Positions 25,036 to 32,745 of a stretch of DNA of 64,000 nucleotides are shown piece after piece. Positions within the stretch are counted from its first letter, which is position 1; every line of letters starts with the position of its first letter. The stretch spans positions 1 to 64,000 of the forward strand of contig JAFTFO010000040.1 of the NCBI GenBank assembly GCA_017449495.1, in the 5' to 3' direction. The translations under genes were made by a program, and so were the position numbers. The notes beneath the pieces were generated by a model. It saw nothing but the letters and a program-made list of their open reading frames with translations, had not been told where the DNA came from and ran no database searches. This DNA is from Prevotella sp. Its GTDB lineage: Bacteria > Bacteroidota > Bacteroidia > Bacteroidales > Bacteroidaceae.

Positions 25036-26234
25036 TCGTCGACGCGGCCAGGATAGGCTTCGAGGGCTTTGCGCAGCACGAAGAGGGCACGCTCCAGGTC
25101 TTTCTTCTTCAGCACGTAGGCGATACGCACTTGGTTGATGCCGGCACCGGGAGTGGTGTAGAAACCTGCTGCAGGAGCCATCATCACCGTCTCACCTTCG
25201 TATTCAAAGTCGGCCAGACACCAGCGGCAGAACTTCTCTGCGTCATCCACAGGCAGCTTGGCCACCGTGTAGAAGGCTCCCATGGGGATGGGGGAGTAGA
25301 CGCCGGGGATGCGGTTCAGTCCGTCGATCAGGCACTTACGGCGCTCCACGTATTCGTCATAGACGTCGCGCAGATAATCCTCTGGGGTATCTAATGATGC
25401 CTCGGCCACGATCTGTCCGATGAGAGGCGGTGAGAGGCGGGCCTGACAGAACTTCATCACGGCAGCGCGTACTTGGGCATTCTTAGTGATGAGGGCTCCG
25501 ATACGGATACCACACTCGGAATAGCGTTTCGATACGGAGTCGATAAGAATGACGTTCTGCTCGATACCCTCCAGATGACAGGCGGAAATATAGGGAGAGC
25601 CCGTGTAGATATACTCACGATACACCTCGTCGGAGAAGAGATACAGGTCGTACTTCTTCACCAGGTCGCGTATCTGGTTCATCTCGCGACGGGTGTAGAG
25701 ATAGCCCGTCGGGTTGTTGGGGTTACAAATCATGATGGCCCGCGTGCGTTCGTTGATCAGTTCCTCGAACTTCTCCACCTTCGGCAATGAGAAGCCCTCT
25801 TCAATGGTGGTGGCGATGGTACGGATCTTGGCACCGGCCGAGATGGCGAAGGCCATGTAGTTGGCGTAGGCTGGTTCGGGCACGATGATCTCGTCGCCAG
25901 GATTCAGACAGGAGAGGAATGCAAAGAGCACCGCCTCTGATCCGCCACTGGTGATGATGATGTCGTCGGCAGTGACACTGATGTTGTACTTTGCATAGTA
26001 GTCCACCAACTTCTCACGGTAGCTGAGGTAACCCTGTGAGGGTGAGTACTCCAGTATGTTGCGGTCAATCTGCTTCAGTGCGTCGAGTGCCACCTGTGGT
26101 GTCGGCAGGTCTGGCTGGCCGATGTTCAGGTGATACACCTTCGTACCTCTCTTCTTGGCTGCAGCAGCCAGAGGTGCGAGTTTTCTGATCGGTGACTCCG
26201 GCATCTCAATGCCGCGGACGGATATTTCTGGCAT
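25032..26234 (-). CDS. Pyridoxal-phosphate-dependent class I/II aminotransferase
   Basis: 400 residues, full length for fold-type I aspartate-type aminotransferases. Visible elements are YHLNIGQPDLPTP near residue 34, SPSQGYLSYREKL, the cofactor-binding ITSGGSEAVLFAF, MICNPNNPTGYLYT with the PLP-ring Asn, DEVYREYIY, and the Schiff-base Lys in DSVSKRYSECGIRIG. The C-terminal Arg segment INQVRIAYVLKK binds the substrate carboxylate in the family. It transfers amino groups between amino acids and 2-oxo acids in the cytoplasm; the exact substrate is unclear. It is first in an operon with the permease. Confidence 0.9.
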   Translation of the reverse strand: MPEISVRGIEMPESPIRKLAPLAAAAKKRGTKVYHLNIGQPDLPTPQVALDALKQIDRNILEYSPSQGYLSYREKLVDYYAKYNISVTADDIIITSGGSEAVLFAFLSCLNPGDEIIVPEPAYANYMAFAISAGAKIRTIATTIEEGFSLPKVEKFEELINERTRAIMICNPNNPTGYLYTRREMNQIRDLVKKYDLYLFSDEVYREYIYTGSPYISACHLEGIEQNVILIDSVSKRYSECGIRIGALITKNAQVRAAVMKFCQARLSPPLIGQIVAEASLDTPEDYLRDVYDEYVERRKCLIDGLNRIPGVYSPIPMGAFYTVAKLPVDDAEKFCRWCLADFEYEGETVMMAPAAGFYTTPGAGINQVRIAYVLKKKDLERALFVLRKALEAYPGRVDE

Positions 26235-26287
26235 CGTTGTATTGTACTATTTGACGATTTACTTTGTACGATTTACAAATTTGCCTG

Positions 26288-26295
26288 CAAAGGTA
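26288..26295 (-). promoter_or_regulatory. -7 box for the aminotransferase-permease operon
   Basis: TACCTTTG on the - strand, about 53 bases before the ATG at 26234. Its -33 region falls inside the inverted repeat at 26307-26367. Confidence 0.55.
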
Positions 26296-26306
26296 CTAAT
26301 TTAGCG

Positions 26307-26367
26307 ACAGATTACACAGATTTTCACGGAAATTTAACATAATTCAGTGTTAATCTGTGTAATCTGT
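26307..26367. repeat. Long palindromic REP-like element in a divergent promoter region
   Basis: ACAGATTACACAGATT (26307-26322) and AATCTGTGTAATCTGT (26352-26367) form a perfect 16-bp stem with a 29-base loop; the right arm is followed by GGCTTTTTTC. A near-copy of the right arm (20 of 21 bases) lies in a coding region at 52204-52224, so the sequence is dispersed. Confidence 0.75.
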
Positions 26368-26390
26368 GGCTTTTTTCTGATTTAAATGTG

Positions 26391-26398
26391 TACTTTTG
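26391..26398 (+). promoter_or_regulatory. -7 box for the pseudokinase-DUF4494-yggS operon
   Basis: TACTTTTG 44 bases before the GTG start at 26443. It is divergent from the aminotransferase promoter with the palindrome between them. Confidence 0.5.
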
Positions 26399-26442
26399 CA
26401 TCAAAATTGTAAATCGTTAATTGTTAAATAGCACATAATAAG

Positions 26443-27918
26443 GTGAATTACGAGGAATTGCTTGAGACCCGCGACGCCCGGAAGACCACGAAGGTGAGGC
26501 TGCCCTATGGTTTTTTCTATAAGCGTCTGATCGATGGGAAGTATTCCAACTTCGTGGAGTTTCACGACGAGTTGGCGGATGCGATCACTTTCAGCAGCAG
26601 CGTGAAGGCCGAGCACGAGGCATTGGCCAATATCCATTCTAAGCAGCAGCTTCGCTTCACGCCCAATGAAGGTGACGACGGAGTCTATGCCGTCGCCGTC
26701 GAGGTGGGTAATTATGTCACAATAGAACAGCAGCTCAACGAGAACCCGTCGATGGTGGTTAAAGGTAATTATGTGACCGATACGCTGCGCGAGCTCTTCG
26801 AGGTGACAGCCGAACTTCATTCGCACGACATCTTCCACGTTTGCTTTGCGCCTTCCAATATTCTGACGCGGAAGAGCGACGGTAGCGTGCGCCTGCTCTG
26901 TCACGGTTCTTTCTACAACCGTATCGATCCCGATATACTCTATGAGGGTGTGGAGTCGTTCGTGGCGCCGGAGGTATTCAATGGTCAGCCCATCGACGCT
27001 CGTTCGGATGTCTATTCCTTGGGTAAGTTCATCGCTTGGATCTATCAGTCATCGGGGCTGCCACTGGAACTTCGTGCTGTGGTCGCAAAGGCTACCGACG
27101 AAATTCCAGATAACCGCTATCCCAGTGTGGAGGCGCTGCGACAGGCTGTCAACAAAGCCCGTACGTTGAGACATTCGATCCTCTATGGAGGGTCGGCGCT
27201 CCTTATCGCCCTCTGTATCGTTGGGCTCTATTTCTATATGCTCCCCTCTACGGAGCCTGTGGAGTTTGTGAAACCCGTTGAGGAACCTATCCCAGAGGAC
27301 ATGCTTGAGGACAATATGGACGACTATCTCGGCATTGGCGCCGATGTCGATTCGGCCACCATTGCAGATATTGTGGCTCAGGGGAAACTGCGTGACTCCA
27401 TCTCTGTTGATGACCGTGTGATGAAGCAGTACAACGCCAAGGCCGAGGCCATCTTCCGCAAACAGTTCACAAAGGCTGCCGACGCGATTATCTCACGTGT
27501 CTACAACACAGAGTCGATGAATGGCGAGCAGGGGATCTTCGCAGCAAAGACAAAGCAGATGACAGAGGACCTTGCAAAGAAACAGGAGGAACTCGCAGGG
27601 CTGACGAATCTCAGCTCAGACCGTACGCAGGCTATTGCTGCGGAAATTATTGAGAATATCACGAAAAAGAAGATGGAGGCGATGGATAAAGACTATATCG
27701 GTCTGCGACCTCGTCAGGAGGAGAAGAAGACTACCAATCAGTCTGCCAGCAGTAGTACTTCTACGAATGTCACTAGTCCGACAACCTCAACGACACCTTC
27801 GACCTCATCGAAGCCGAAGAGTGGCCAGTCGAGTATTTATGATCGATACAGGGATAAGTACGGCCAAGACCCCTACGACCCTCTTGAGCCAGATAAATAT
27901 AGACCGAACAATAAATAA
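26443..27918 (+). CDS. Membrane-anchored protein pseudokinase
   Basis: 491 residues from a GTG start preceded by AATAAGG. The first 240 residues have a serine/threonine kinase-like fold: FFYKRL (possible beta-3 Lys27), an HSHDIFHVCFAPSNILT catalytic-loop equivalent (127-142), LLCHGSFYN in the DFG position (151-159) and APEVFNGQPIDARSDVYSLGKF (175-196). HRD is replaced by HVC and DFG by CHG, so both catalytic aspartates are missing; only the loop Asn is kept. A single membrane helix (about 246-266) leads to a charged helical region and a Ser/Thr-rich tail, presumably periplasmic. DUF4494 and YggS genes follow by 8 bases and a 1-base overlap. A regulatory or scaffold role is inferred. Confidence 0.72.
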   Translation: MNYEELLETRDARKTTKVRLPYGFFYKRLIDGKYSNFVEFHDELADAITFSSSVKAEHEALANIHSKQQLRFTPNEGDDGVYAVAVEVGNYVTIEQQLNENPSMVVKGNYVTDTLRELFEVTAELHSHDIFHVCFAPSNILTRKSDGSVRLLCHGSFYNRIDPDILYEGVESFVAPEVFNGQPIDARSDVYSLGKFIAWIYQSSGLPLELRAVVAKATDEIPDNRYPSVEALRQAVNKARTLRHSILYGGSALLIALCIVGLYFYMLPSTEPVEFVKPVEEPIPEDMLEDNMDDYLGIGADVDSATIADIVAQGKLRDSISVDDRVMKQYNAKAEAIFRKQFTKAADAIISRVYNTESMNGEQGIFAAKTKQMTEDLAKKQEELAGLTNLSSDRTQAIAAEIIENITKKKMEAMDKDYIGLRPRQEEKKTTNQSASSSTSTNVTSPTTSTTPSTSSKPKSGQSSIYDRYRDKYGQDPYDPLEPDKYRPNNK

Positions 27919-27926
27919 AATAAGAA

Positions 27927-28409
27927 ATGAGATCAAGAACAGCAATTTGGTTTGAATGTAAGATCCGCTATGAGAAGGTCATGGAGGACGGCTTGCAGAA
28001 GAAGGTGAATGAGAATTATGTTGTAGATGCCCTCAGCTTCAGCGAGGCAGAAGAACGCATCATGGAAGAGATGTCCAGCTATATCAGCGGTGAGTTTGAC
28101 GTGGCAGATATCAAGAAGGCTGCCTATAAGGAGATATTCTTCTCTGACGACGAGATGGCCGACAAGTGGTATAAGGCCAAATTGCAGTTCATCACCATCG
28201 ACGAGAAGACAGAAAAGGAAAAGCGCAGTTCCGTGACCTATCTTGTACAGGCTGGTTCTTTTAATGGTGCTGTCAAGAACATTGACGAGATGATGGGAGG
28301 TACGATGATCGATTATGTCATTGCTGCCGTAAGCGAGACCACGCTGATGGATGTCTTCGAGTATAAGAAGTCGGAGAAAAAAGACGACAAGCCAGAATTC
28401 GAAGAGTAA
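27927..28409 (+). CDS. DUF4494 family protein
   Basis: 160 residues, the usual length. The N-terminal WFECKIRYEKVMEDGLQKK followed by ENYVVDALSFSEAEERI, then YISGEFDVADIKKAAYKEIFF and the C-terminal DYVIAAVSETTLMDVF, are the conserved blocks of this Bacteroidota-specific family. Function is unknown; no signal peptide or membrane segment is visible. It lies between a pseudokinase and yggS in one tight operon. Confidence 0.85.
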   Translation: MRSRTAIWFECKIRYEKVMEDGLQKKVNENYVVDALSFSEAEERIMEEMSSYISGEFDVADIKKAAYKEIFFSDDEMADKWYKAKLQFITIDEKTEKEKRSSVTYLVQAGSFNGAVKNIDEMMGGTMIDYVIAAVSETTLMDVFEYKKSEKKDDKPEFEE

Positions 28410-29083
28410 TGGATTACGACGTAAAAGGTCATTTACACGAGGTGCTCGATATTCTGCCCGAAGGCGTTCGTCTCGTGGCCATTTCCAAATACCATCCCAA
28501 TGACTATATCCTTGCAGCCTACGAGGAAGGTCAACGCATCTTCGGCGAGAGTCATGAGCAGGAACTGCGTCAGAAGCACGAGTCACTACCCAAGGATATC
28601 GAATGGCATTTTATTGGCCATTTACAGACGAATAAGGTAAAGTATATTGCTCCGTATGTGTCTATGATTGAGGCTGTTGACTCTAAGAAGCTCTTGCAAG
28701 AGATTAATCGTCAGGCGGAGAGATGTGGAAGGGTTATCAACGTGCTCTTAGAACTGCATATCGCCGAGGAGGCCACGAAATACGGGCTTACGCTGGATGC
28801 TTGCCGGGAACTCCTGGCTGAAGGCGAATGGCGCAGGATGTCGCATGTACGCATTTGTGGACTGATGATGATGGCTTCGTTTGTTGATGACCATGAACAG
28901 ATTCGTCGGGAGATGCAGACTGCGGCCGACTTCTTCGACGAGGTGAAGGCCCGGTATTTCGCTGATGATGATGCGTTTTGCGAACGGTCGTGGGGAATGA
29001 GCGACGATTATCCTATTGCCCTTGAGACGCGTACGACAATGGTTCGCGTCGGCACAGCCATTTTCGGTCCTCGAGTCTATTAA
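28409..29083 (+). CDS. YggS-type pyridoxal phosphate homeostasis protein
   Basis: 224 residues, standard for the PLPBP family. The PLP Lys lies in RLVAISKYHP (about residue 27). FGESHEQELRQKHE replaces the more usual FGENYVQE form, and WHFIGHLQTNKVKYI and CGLMMMAS are the further barrel motifs. MGMSxD is seen as WGMSDDYPIAL and the C-terminal phosphate loop as VRVGTAIFGPR. The protein carries PLP and balances B6 vitamers and amino acid pools; it has no known catalytic turnover. The ATG overlaps the DUF4494 stop (TAATG), and its end overlaps the convergent EFR1 gene by 4 bases. Confidence 0.9.
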   Translation: MDYDVKGHLHEVLDILPEGVRLVAISKYHPNDYILAAYEEGQRIFGESHEQELRQKHESLPKDIEWHFIGHLQTNKVKYIAPYVSMIEAVDSKKLLQEINRQAERCGRVINVLLELHIAEEATKYGLTLDACRELLAEGEWRRMSHVRICGLMMMASFVDDHEQIRREMQTAADFFDEVKARYFADDDAFCERSWGMSDDYPIALETRTTMVRVGTAIFGPRVY

Positions 29084-29901
29084 GGATTGGCCTTAGGTTT
29101 GTGCCCGAAGTAATACTGGTCGCGACGTCTGGTGATGTTGCCATAGTTGATGGCATGAACAGGACACCGATGATAGCAAGCTAGACAGGAGGTACACCGT
29201 CCGTTATGTATCCATTCGGGCGGTGTACCTTTGATATTGTCAACAGGACAAACCTGTGCACACTTCCCACACTGGATACACACATCGTTGTCGACGGTGA
29301 ACTTCCTGTCTGAAATCATCTTCTTGTTGAAGTAGCCGCCTATCACGTAGGAATAGAGTCGTGGCGTGGCACCCTTCTCCAGCTCTTCTACACCCCGACG
29401 CCGTTCCTCAACTATCTGAATGATGTGAGGCAGTTGTGACTTCGCCTGCTCGATTTTCCGAGTCTCTTTTTCCTCAGGGTCAGTTTTCATAAAAGGCAGA
29501 CAAACGTAACTCTCTGGCATGATGACAGAAAACAGCGCTTCTGCCTGTAGTGGTCTGCCGTCGGTTGTCTGCAACTGCGTGTTTGCTGCGAGTTCCTTGT
29601 TCAAGATCGTCATAGCCTCACCCATGTTGTCACCACAGGTCGTCAGTGCCCAGCAAAATGCATTTGCATCATTCTTAGGTATAGCGATACGAAGTTGTCT
29701 GATGTAGTCCCGTACGATTCTGGGGGGCTGCCAACCATGAGTGGGGAAGCAGAATCCAATCCGCTCCCCCTCATGCAATTTGTGTTCATACAATCCCTTC
29801 CTGATCAGTTCGGGTATGTAGAGTAATTCTTCACCGATGGCTTCAGCTATTTGTTCAGCCACCCATTTCGTGTTACCTGTGCCTGAGAAATAAAATATCA
29901 T
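29080..29901 (-). CDS. EFR1 family flavodoxin-ferredoxin fusion
   Basis: 273 residues. The N-terminal flavodoxin-like domain begins IFYFSGTGNTKWVAEQIA (FMN phosphate loop SGTGNT), with FCFPTHGWQPPRIVRDY and ALTTCGDNMG further on. The C-terminal third carries two 4Fe-4S motifs: CIQCGKCAQVCP and CTSCLACYHRCP. EFR1 proteins are small electron carriers or reductases in anaerobes; partners are unknown. It is monocistronic, with a -7 box 8 bases before the ATG, and converges on yggS with a 4-base overlap of the coding ends. Confidence 0.88.
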   Translation of the reverse strand: MIFYFSGTGNTKWVAEQIAEAIGEELLYIPELIRKGLYEHKLHEGERIGFCFPTHGWQPPRIVRDYIRQLRIAIPKNDANAFCWALTTCGDNMGEAMTILNKELAANTQLQTTDGRPLQAEALFSVIMPESYVCLPFMKTDPEEKETRKIEQAKSQLPHIIQIVEERRRGVEELEKGATPRLYSYVIGGYFNKKMISDRKFTVDNDVCIQCGKCAQVCPVDNIKGTPPEWIHNGRCTSCLACYHRCPVHAINYGNITRRRDQYYFGHKPKANP

Positions 29902-29909
29902 ATTGTCGG

Positions 29910-29917
29910 CAAAGGTA
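29910..29917 (-). promoter_or_regulatory. -7 box for the EFR1 gene
   Basis: TACCTTTG on the - strand with 8 bases before the ATG at 29901, another very short leader. Confidence 0.6.
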
Positions 29918-29928
29918 CGAATTATTTT

Positions 29929-31218
29929 TTATATTTTATCAAATGCCTGCGACAAATCGTCGATAATGTCATCAATGTGCTCTGTACCGATAGATAGACG
30001 GATGGTAGAGGGCGTGATGTGTTGCTCGGCCAGTTCCTCAGGTGAGAGCTGTGAGTGGGTGGTGGTATAGGGATGGATCACCAGGCTCTTCACGTCGGCC
30101 ACGTTAGCCAGCAGTGAAAAGATTTGCAGGGCATCAATAAACTTCCAGGCCTCTTCCTGTCCACCCTTGATCTCAAAGGTGAAGATGGAGCCACCACCAC
30201 TGGGGAAGTACTTGTTGTAGAGGGCATGGTCAGGATGGCTCTCGAGGGCCGGGTGGTTCACCTTGGCCACCTTCGGGTGCTTGGCGAGGAAGTCGACTAC
30301 CTTCAGTGCATTCTCCACATGACGCTCCACGCGCAGGCTCAGCGTCTCGACACCCTGCAACAGGATGAAAGCATTGAACGGAGAGATGGCAGCACCAGTA
30401 TCACGCAGGATGACGGCACGGATACGGGTCACATAGGCGGCAGCTCCAACGGCGTCGGCAAAGACGATGCCGTGATAGGAGGGATCGGGCTTGCCCAGTG
30501 TGGGGAACTTGTCGGCATTGGCCTTCCAGTCGAACTTACCACCGTCGACGATAACGCCTCCGAGACTGCTTCCGTGACCACCGAGGAACTTCGTGGCAGA
30601 GTGTACCACGATGTCAGCACCGTGCTCCAGCGGACGAATCAGATAGGGCGTGCCAAACGTGTTGTCGACGATCAATGGAATGTTATGCTTATGAGCAACT
30701 TCTGCTACACCTTCAATATTCAGCACATCGGAGTTAGGATTGCCGAATGTCTCAGCGATAACAGCCTTGGTGTTTGGCTTGATCGCTGCCTCAAGAGCTG
30801 CCAGATCGTTCACGTTGATGATGGTGTTGGTGATACCTTGTGTGGCCAGTGTGTGGGTGATCAGGTTATAGGTTCCGCCATAGAGGTTGTCAGCACCCAC
30901 GATATGGTCGCCGGCCTGCACAATGTTCTGCAGAGCGTAAGTGATGGCAGCGGCACCAGAGGCCACAGCCAGACCGGCGACACCACCCTCAAGGGCTGCC
31001 ACACGATCCTCGAATACGCCCTGGGTCGAGTTGGTCAGACGACCGTAGATGTTGCCTGCATCACGAAGGCCGAAGCGGTCGGCGGCGTGCTGGGAATTGT
31101 GGAACACATAGCTCGTGGTCTGGTAAATAGGTACGGCACGGGCATCAGTTGCGGGGTCAGCCTGTTCTTGGCCTACATGAAGTTGCAAAGTCTCAAAGCG
31201 ATAATTTTTCTTACTCAT
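29929..31218 (-). CDS. metY: O-acetylhomoserine sulfhydrylase / cysteine synthase (Cys/Met PLP family)
   Basis: 429 residues, the length of the MetY group. It makes homocysteine from O-acetylhomoserine and sulfide. Motifs are ETLQLHVGQEQADPATDARAVPIYQTTSY (start of the first block: LHVGQE), NIYGRLTNSTQ, AVASGAAAITYAL, LYGGTYNL, VDNTFGTPYLIRPLEHGAD and the PLP Lys in HSATKFLGGHGSSLGGV. The C-terminus has LANVADVKSLVIHPYTTTHSQLSPEE, with the carboxylate-binding region. A divergent Lrp-type regulator 200 bases away is likely to control amino acid genes of this kind; no SAM riboswitch was seen in the leader. Confidence 0.93.
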   Translation of the reverse strand: MSKKNYRFETLQLHVGQEQADPATDARAVPIYQTTSYVFHNSQHAADRFGLRDAGNIYGRLTNSTQGVFEDRVAALEGGVAGLAVASGAAAITYALQNIVQAGDHIVGADNLYGGTYNLITHTLATQGITNTIINVNDLAALEAAIKPNTKAVIAETFGNPNSDVLNIEGVAEVAHKHNIPLIVDNTFGTPYLIRPLEHGADIVVHSATKFLGGHGSSLGGVIVDGGKFDWKANADKFPTLGKPDPSYHGIVFADAVGAAAYVTRIRAVILRDTGAAISPFNAFILLQGVETLSLRVERHVENALKVVDFLAKHPKVAKVNHPALESHPDHALYNKYFPSGGGSIFTFEIKGGQEEAWKFIDALQIFSLLANVADVKSLVIHPYTTTHSQLSPEELAEQHITPSTIRLSIGTEHIDDIIDDLSQAFDKI

Positions 31219-31283
31219 AATCTTTTCCTTTCTTTATTTTTAATTGATGAATTTCTTATTGTTCTATTGTCCTTTTGACGGTG

Positions 31284-31291
31284 CAAAGGTA
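31284..31291 (-). promoter_or_regulatory. -7 box for metY
   Basis: TACCTTTG on the - strand, 65 bases before the metY ATG at 31218. The leader is longer than for most genes here, with a polypyrimidine stretch and no evident riboswitch fold. Confidence 0.6.
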
Positions 31292-31323
31292 CGAAGTTTA
31301 GAAATATCCACCAAATTTCTTGC

Positions 31324-31421
31324 ATAATTCAGAATAAATACCTAATTTTGCAGTCGGAAAAGATATTTCTTCTGAAACTGTTTGTTTAATTGCCTTTTGG
31401 CAGAAAATAATTCTGAATTAT
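31324..31421 (+). promoter_or_regulatory. lrp-type gene promoter with two palindromic operator candidates
   Basis: The -7 box TAATTTTG is at 31343-31350. ATAATTCTGAATTAT (31407-31421) is a perfect 15-base palindrome that includes the ATG of the regulator gene. A related site ATAATTCAGAATA (31324-31336) lies 83 bases upstream, just before the -7 box. The sites suggest autoregulation, and possibly control of metY. Confidence 0.5.
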
Positions 31422-31884
31422 GGCAGAAATCTTAGATGAAATCGACTTGCAGATCCTCAAAACACTGCAAAAAAACGCGAAATTGACTACTAAAGAGTTG
31501 GCAGATGCCGTTCATCTGACCCCAACGCCCGTCTTTGAACGCCAGAAACGACTCGAGAAGAAGGGCTACATCAAAAAGTATATCGCTGTCCTCGACCCAG
31601 AGAAGTTGAATCAAGGATTGCTTGTATTCTGTAAGGTGAAGCTAAAGCTGATTAATCATGAGATTGCGGATAGCTTTGTGCGTCGTATACAACGCATCCC
31701 GGAGGTGACGGAATGTTACAACACCTCAGGTGCATATGACTATTTATTAAAGGTACGCGCACGCGATATGAAACAGTATCAGGAATTTGTACTCAACAAA
31801 CTGGGCGAGATCGAAAACCTGTCATCCATAGAAAGTACGTTCGTGATGAGTGAGGTGAAGCAGACTTATGGTCTTAATATCTGA
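31420..31884 (+). CDS. Lrp/AsnC family transcriptional regulator
   Basis: 154 residues. The N-terminal winged HTH (LDEIDLQILKTLQKNAKLTTKELADAVHLTPTPVFERQKRLE; recognition helix around residues 35-50) precedes a RAM/ligand-binding domain with TECYNTSGAYDYLLKVRARD, where the G.(Y/D)D motif binds amino acids. Lrp proteins form octamers and respond to amino acids. Its gene is divergent from metY and has palindromes at its promoter and start codon, which fits autoregulation. The coding end is 24 bases from the convergent rlmH. Confidence 0.93.
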   Translation: MAEILDEIDLQILKTLQKNAKLTTKELADAVHLTPTPVFERQKRLEKKGYIKKYIAVLDPEKLNQGLLVFCKVKLKLINHEIADSFVRRIQRIPEVTECYNTSGAYDYLLKVRARDMKQYQEFVLNKLGEIENLSSIESTFVMSEVKQTYGLNI

Positions 31885-31908
31885 CAGTACTGCTTTGGTT
31901 GTCGTCGG

Positions 31909-32379
31909 TTATTCGTGATGATATGGCTCACCACGTATAATCGTACACGCCCGGTATACCTGTTCGGTAAAAACGACTCGGACCATCTGGTGTGAGAAGG
32001 TCATCTTCGACAGTGACAGTTGCTCGTTGGCACGGTCGTAAATGGCAGGCGAGAATCCATAGGGGCCGCCAATGACAAACACAAGCCGACGGGCGGTGTT
32101 CCGTTTCTGTTCCAGCCAACGGGCAAACTCCACGCTGCGCAACTCTTTCCCGTGTTCGTCGAGCAACACCACTGTATCGCTTGCCTGCAACTGTTTCAGT
32201 ATCAGTTCTCCTTCGGCCGTCTTCTGCTGTTCCTCCGTCAGGTTCTTTGTGTTTTTCAACTCAGGTATCGTTACGAGTTCGAATGGCATGTAGTGACCAA
32301 TGCGTTCCACATAGTCACTGATGCCAGATTGAAAGTGGTGGTCGGTGGTCTTACCGACAAGAATCAGCAGTGTCTTCAT
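31909..32379 (-). CDS. rlmH: 23S rRNA (pseudouridine1915-N3)-methyltransferase RlmH
   Basis: 156 residues from the ATG at 32379, exactly the usual RlmH length; a longer frame up to 32442 has no homologous extension. It uses SAM to methylate pseudouridine 1915 in helix 69 of 23S rRNA. The SPOUT knot is seen in VVLLDEHGKELRSVEFARWL, FVIGGPYGFSPAIYDRANEQLSLS (Gly-rich SAM loop) and the C-terminal TFSHQMVRVVFTEQVYRACTI. It overlaps the upstream DUF4491 gene by 29 bases. Confidence 0.94.
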   Translation of the reverse strand: MKTLLILVGKTTDHHFQSGISDYVERIGHYMPFELVTIPELKNTKNLTEEQQKTAEGELILKQLQASDTVVLLDEHGKELRSVEFARWLEQKRNTARRLVFVIGGPYGFSPAIYDRANEQLSLSKMTFSHQMVRVVFTEQVYRACTIIRGEPYHHE

Positions 32380-32740
32380 TGTCTTTAACGGTGTAAATGC
32401 TCTTGCCGTGGTGGATGGGACAGAGAGTCTCGTCCTTGTCAATCTGCTGATACTCGTGGATGCGTTTTGGGTTCTTGGGGAACCATCCCTTCTCTACGCG
32501 TTTCTTCTGTGAGAAGAGTTCACCGATACCCCAGAGGGCCGAGGCCCCGAATACACCGAGGAATGACGATGCATACACATTCTCAATGAACAGTGCAGAT
32601 ATCAGACAGACGAAGCCCACAACAAGGTAGATCACCCAAGGCCGTGTGCCCCAATAGTACTCGGTCTTGATTACGATGGGATGCCATATACCTATGGTGA
32701 GAAAGGTCATGATGGCGATACAGATACCTGTGAAATACAT
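32351..32740 (-). CDS. DUF4491 family membrane protein
   Basis: 129 residues. An N-terminal helix (about 2-20), IWHPIVIKTEYYWGTRPW, a second helix (about 36-53), a third hydrophobic segment (58-73) and the ELFSQKKRVEKGWFPKNPKR motif are characteristic of DUF4491. Function unknown. It is 5 bases downstream of the lysozyme gene, and its last nine codons overlap the start of rlmH in another frame, so the three genes probably share a transcript. Confidence 0.85.
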   Translation of the reverse strand: MYFTGICIAIMTFLTIGIWHPIVIKTEYYWGTRPWVIYLVVGFVCLISALFIENVYASSFLGVFGASALWGIGELFSQKKRVEKGWFPKNPKRIHEYQQIDKDETLCPIHHGKSIYTVKDNEDTADSCR

Positions 32741-32745
32741 ATCTT

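Noticed and set aside
31219-31283. SAM riboswitch in the metY leader
   Set aside because: The leader is only about 60 bases, pyrimidine-rich on the sense strand, with no SAM-I type core or terminator stem.
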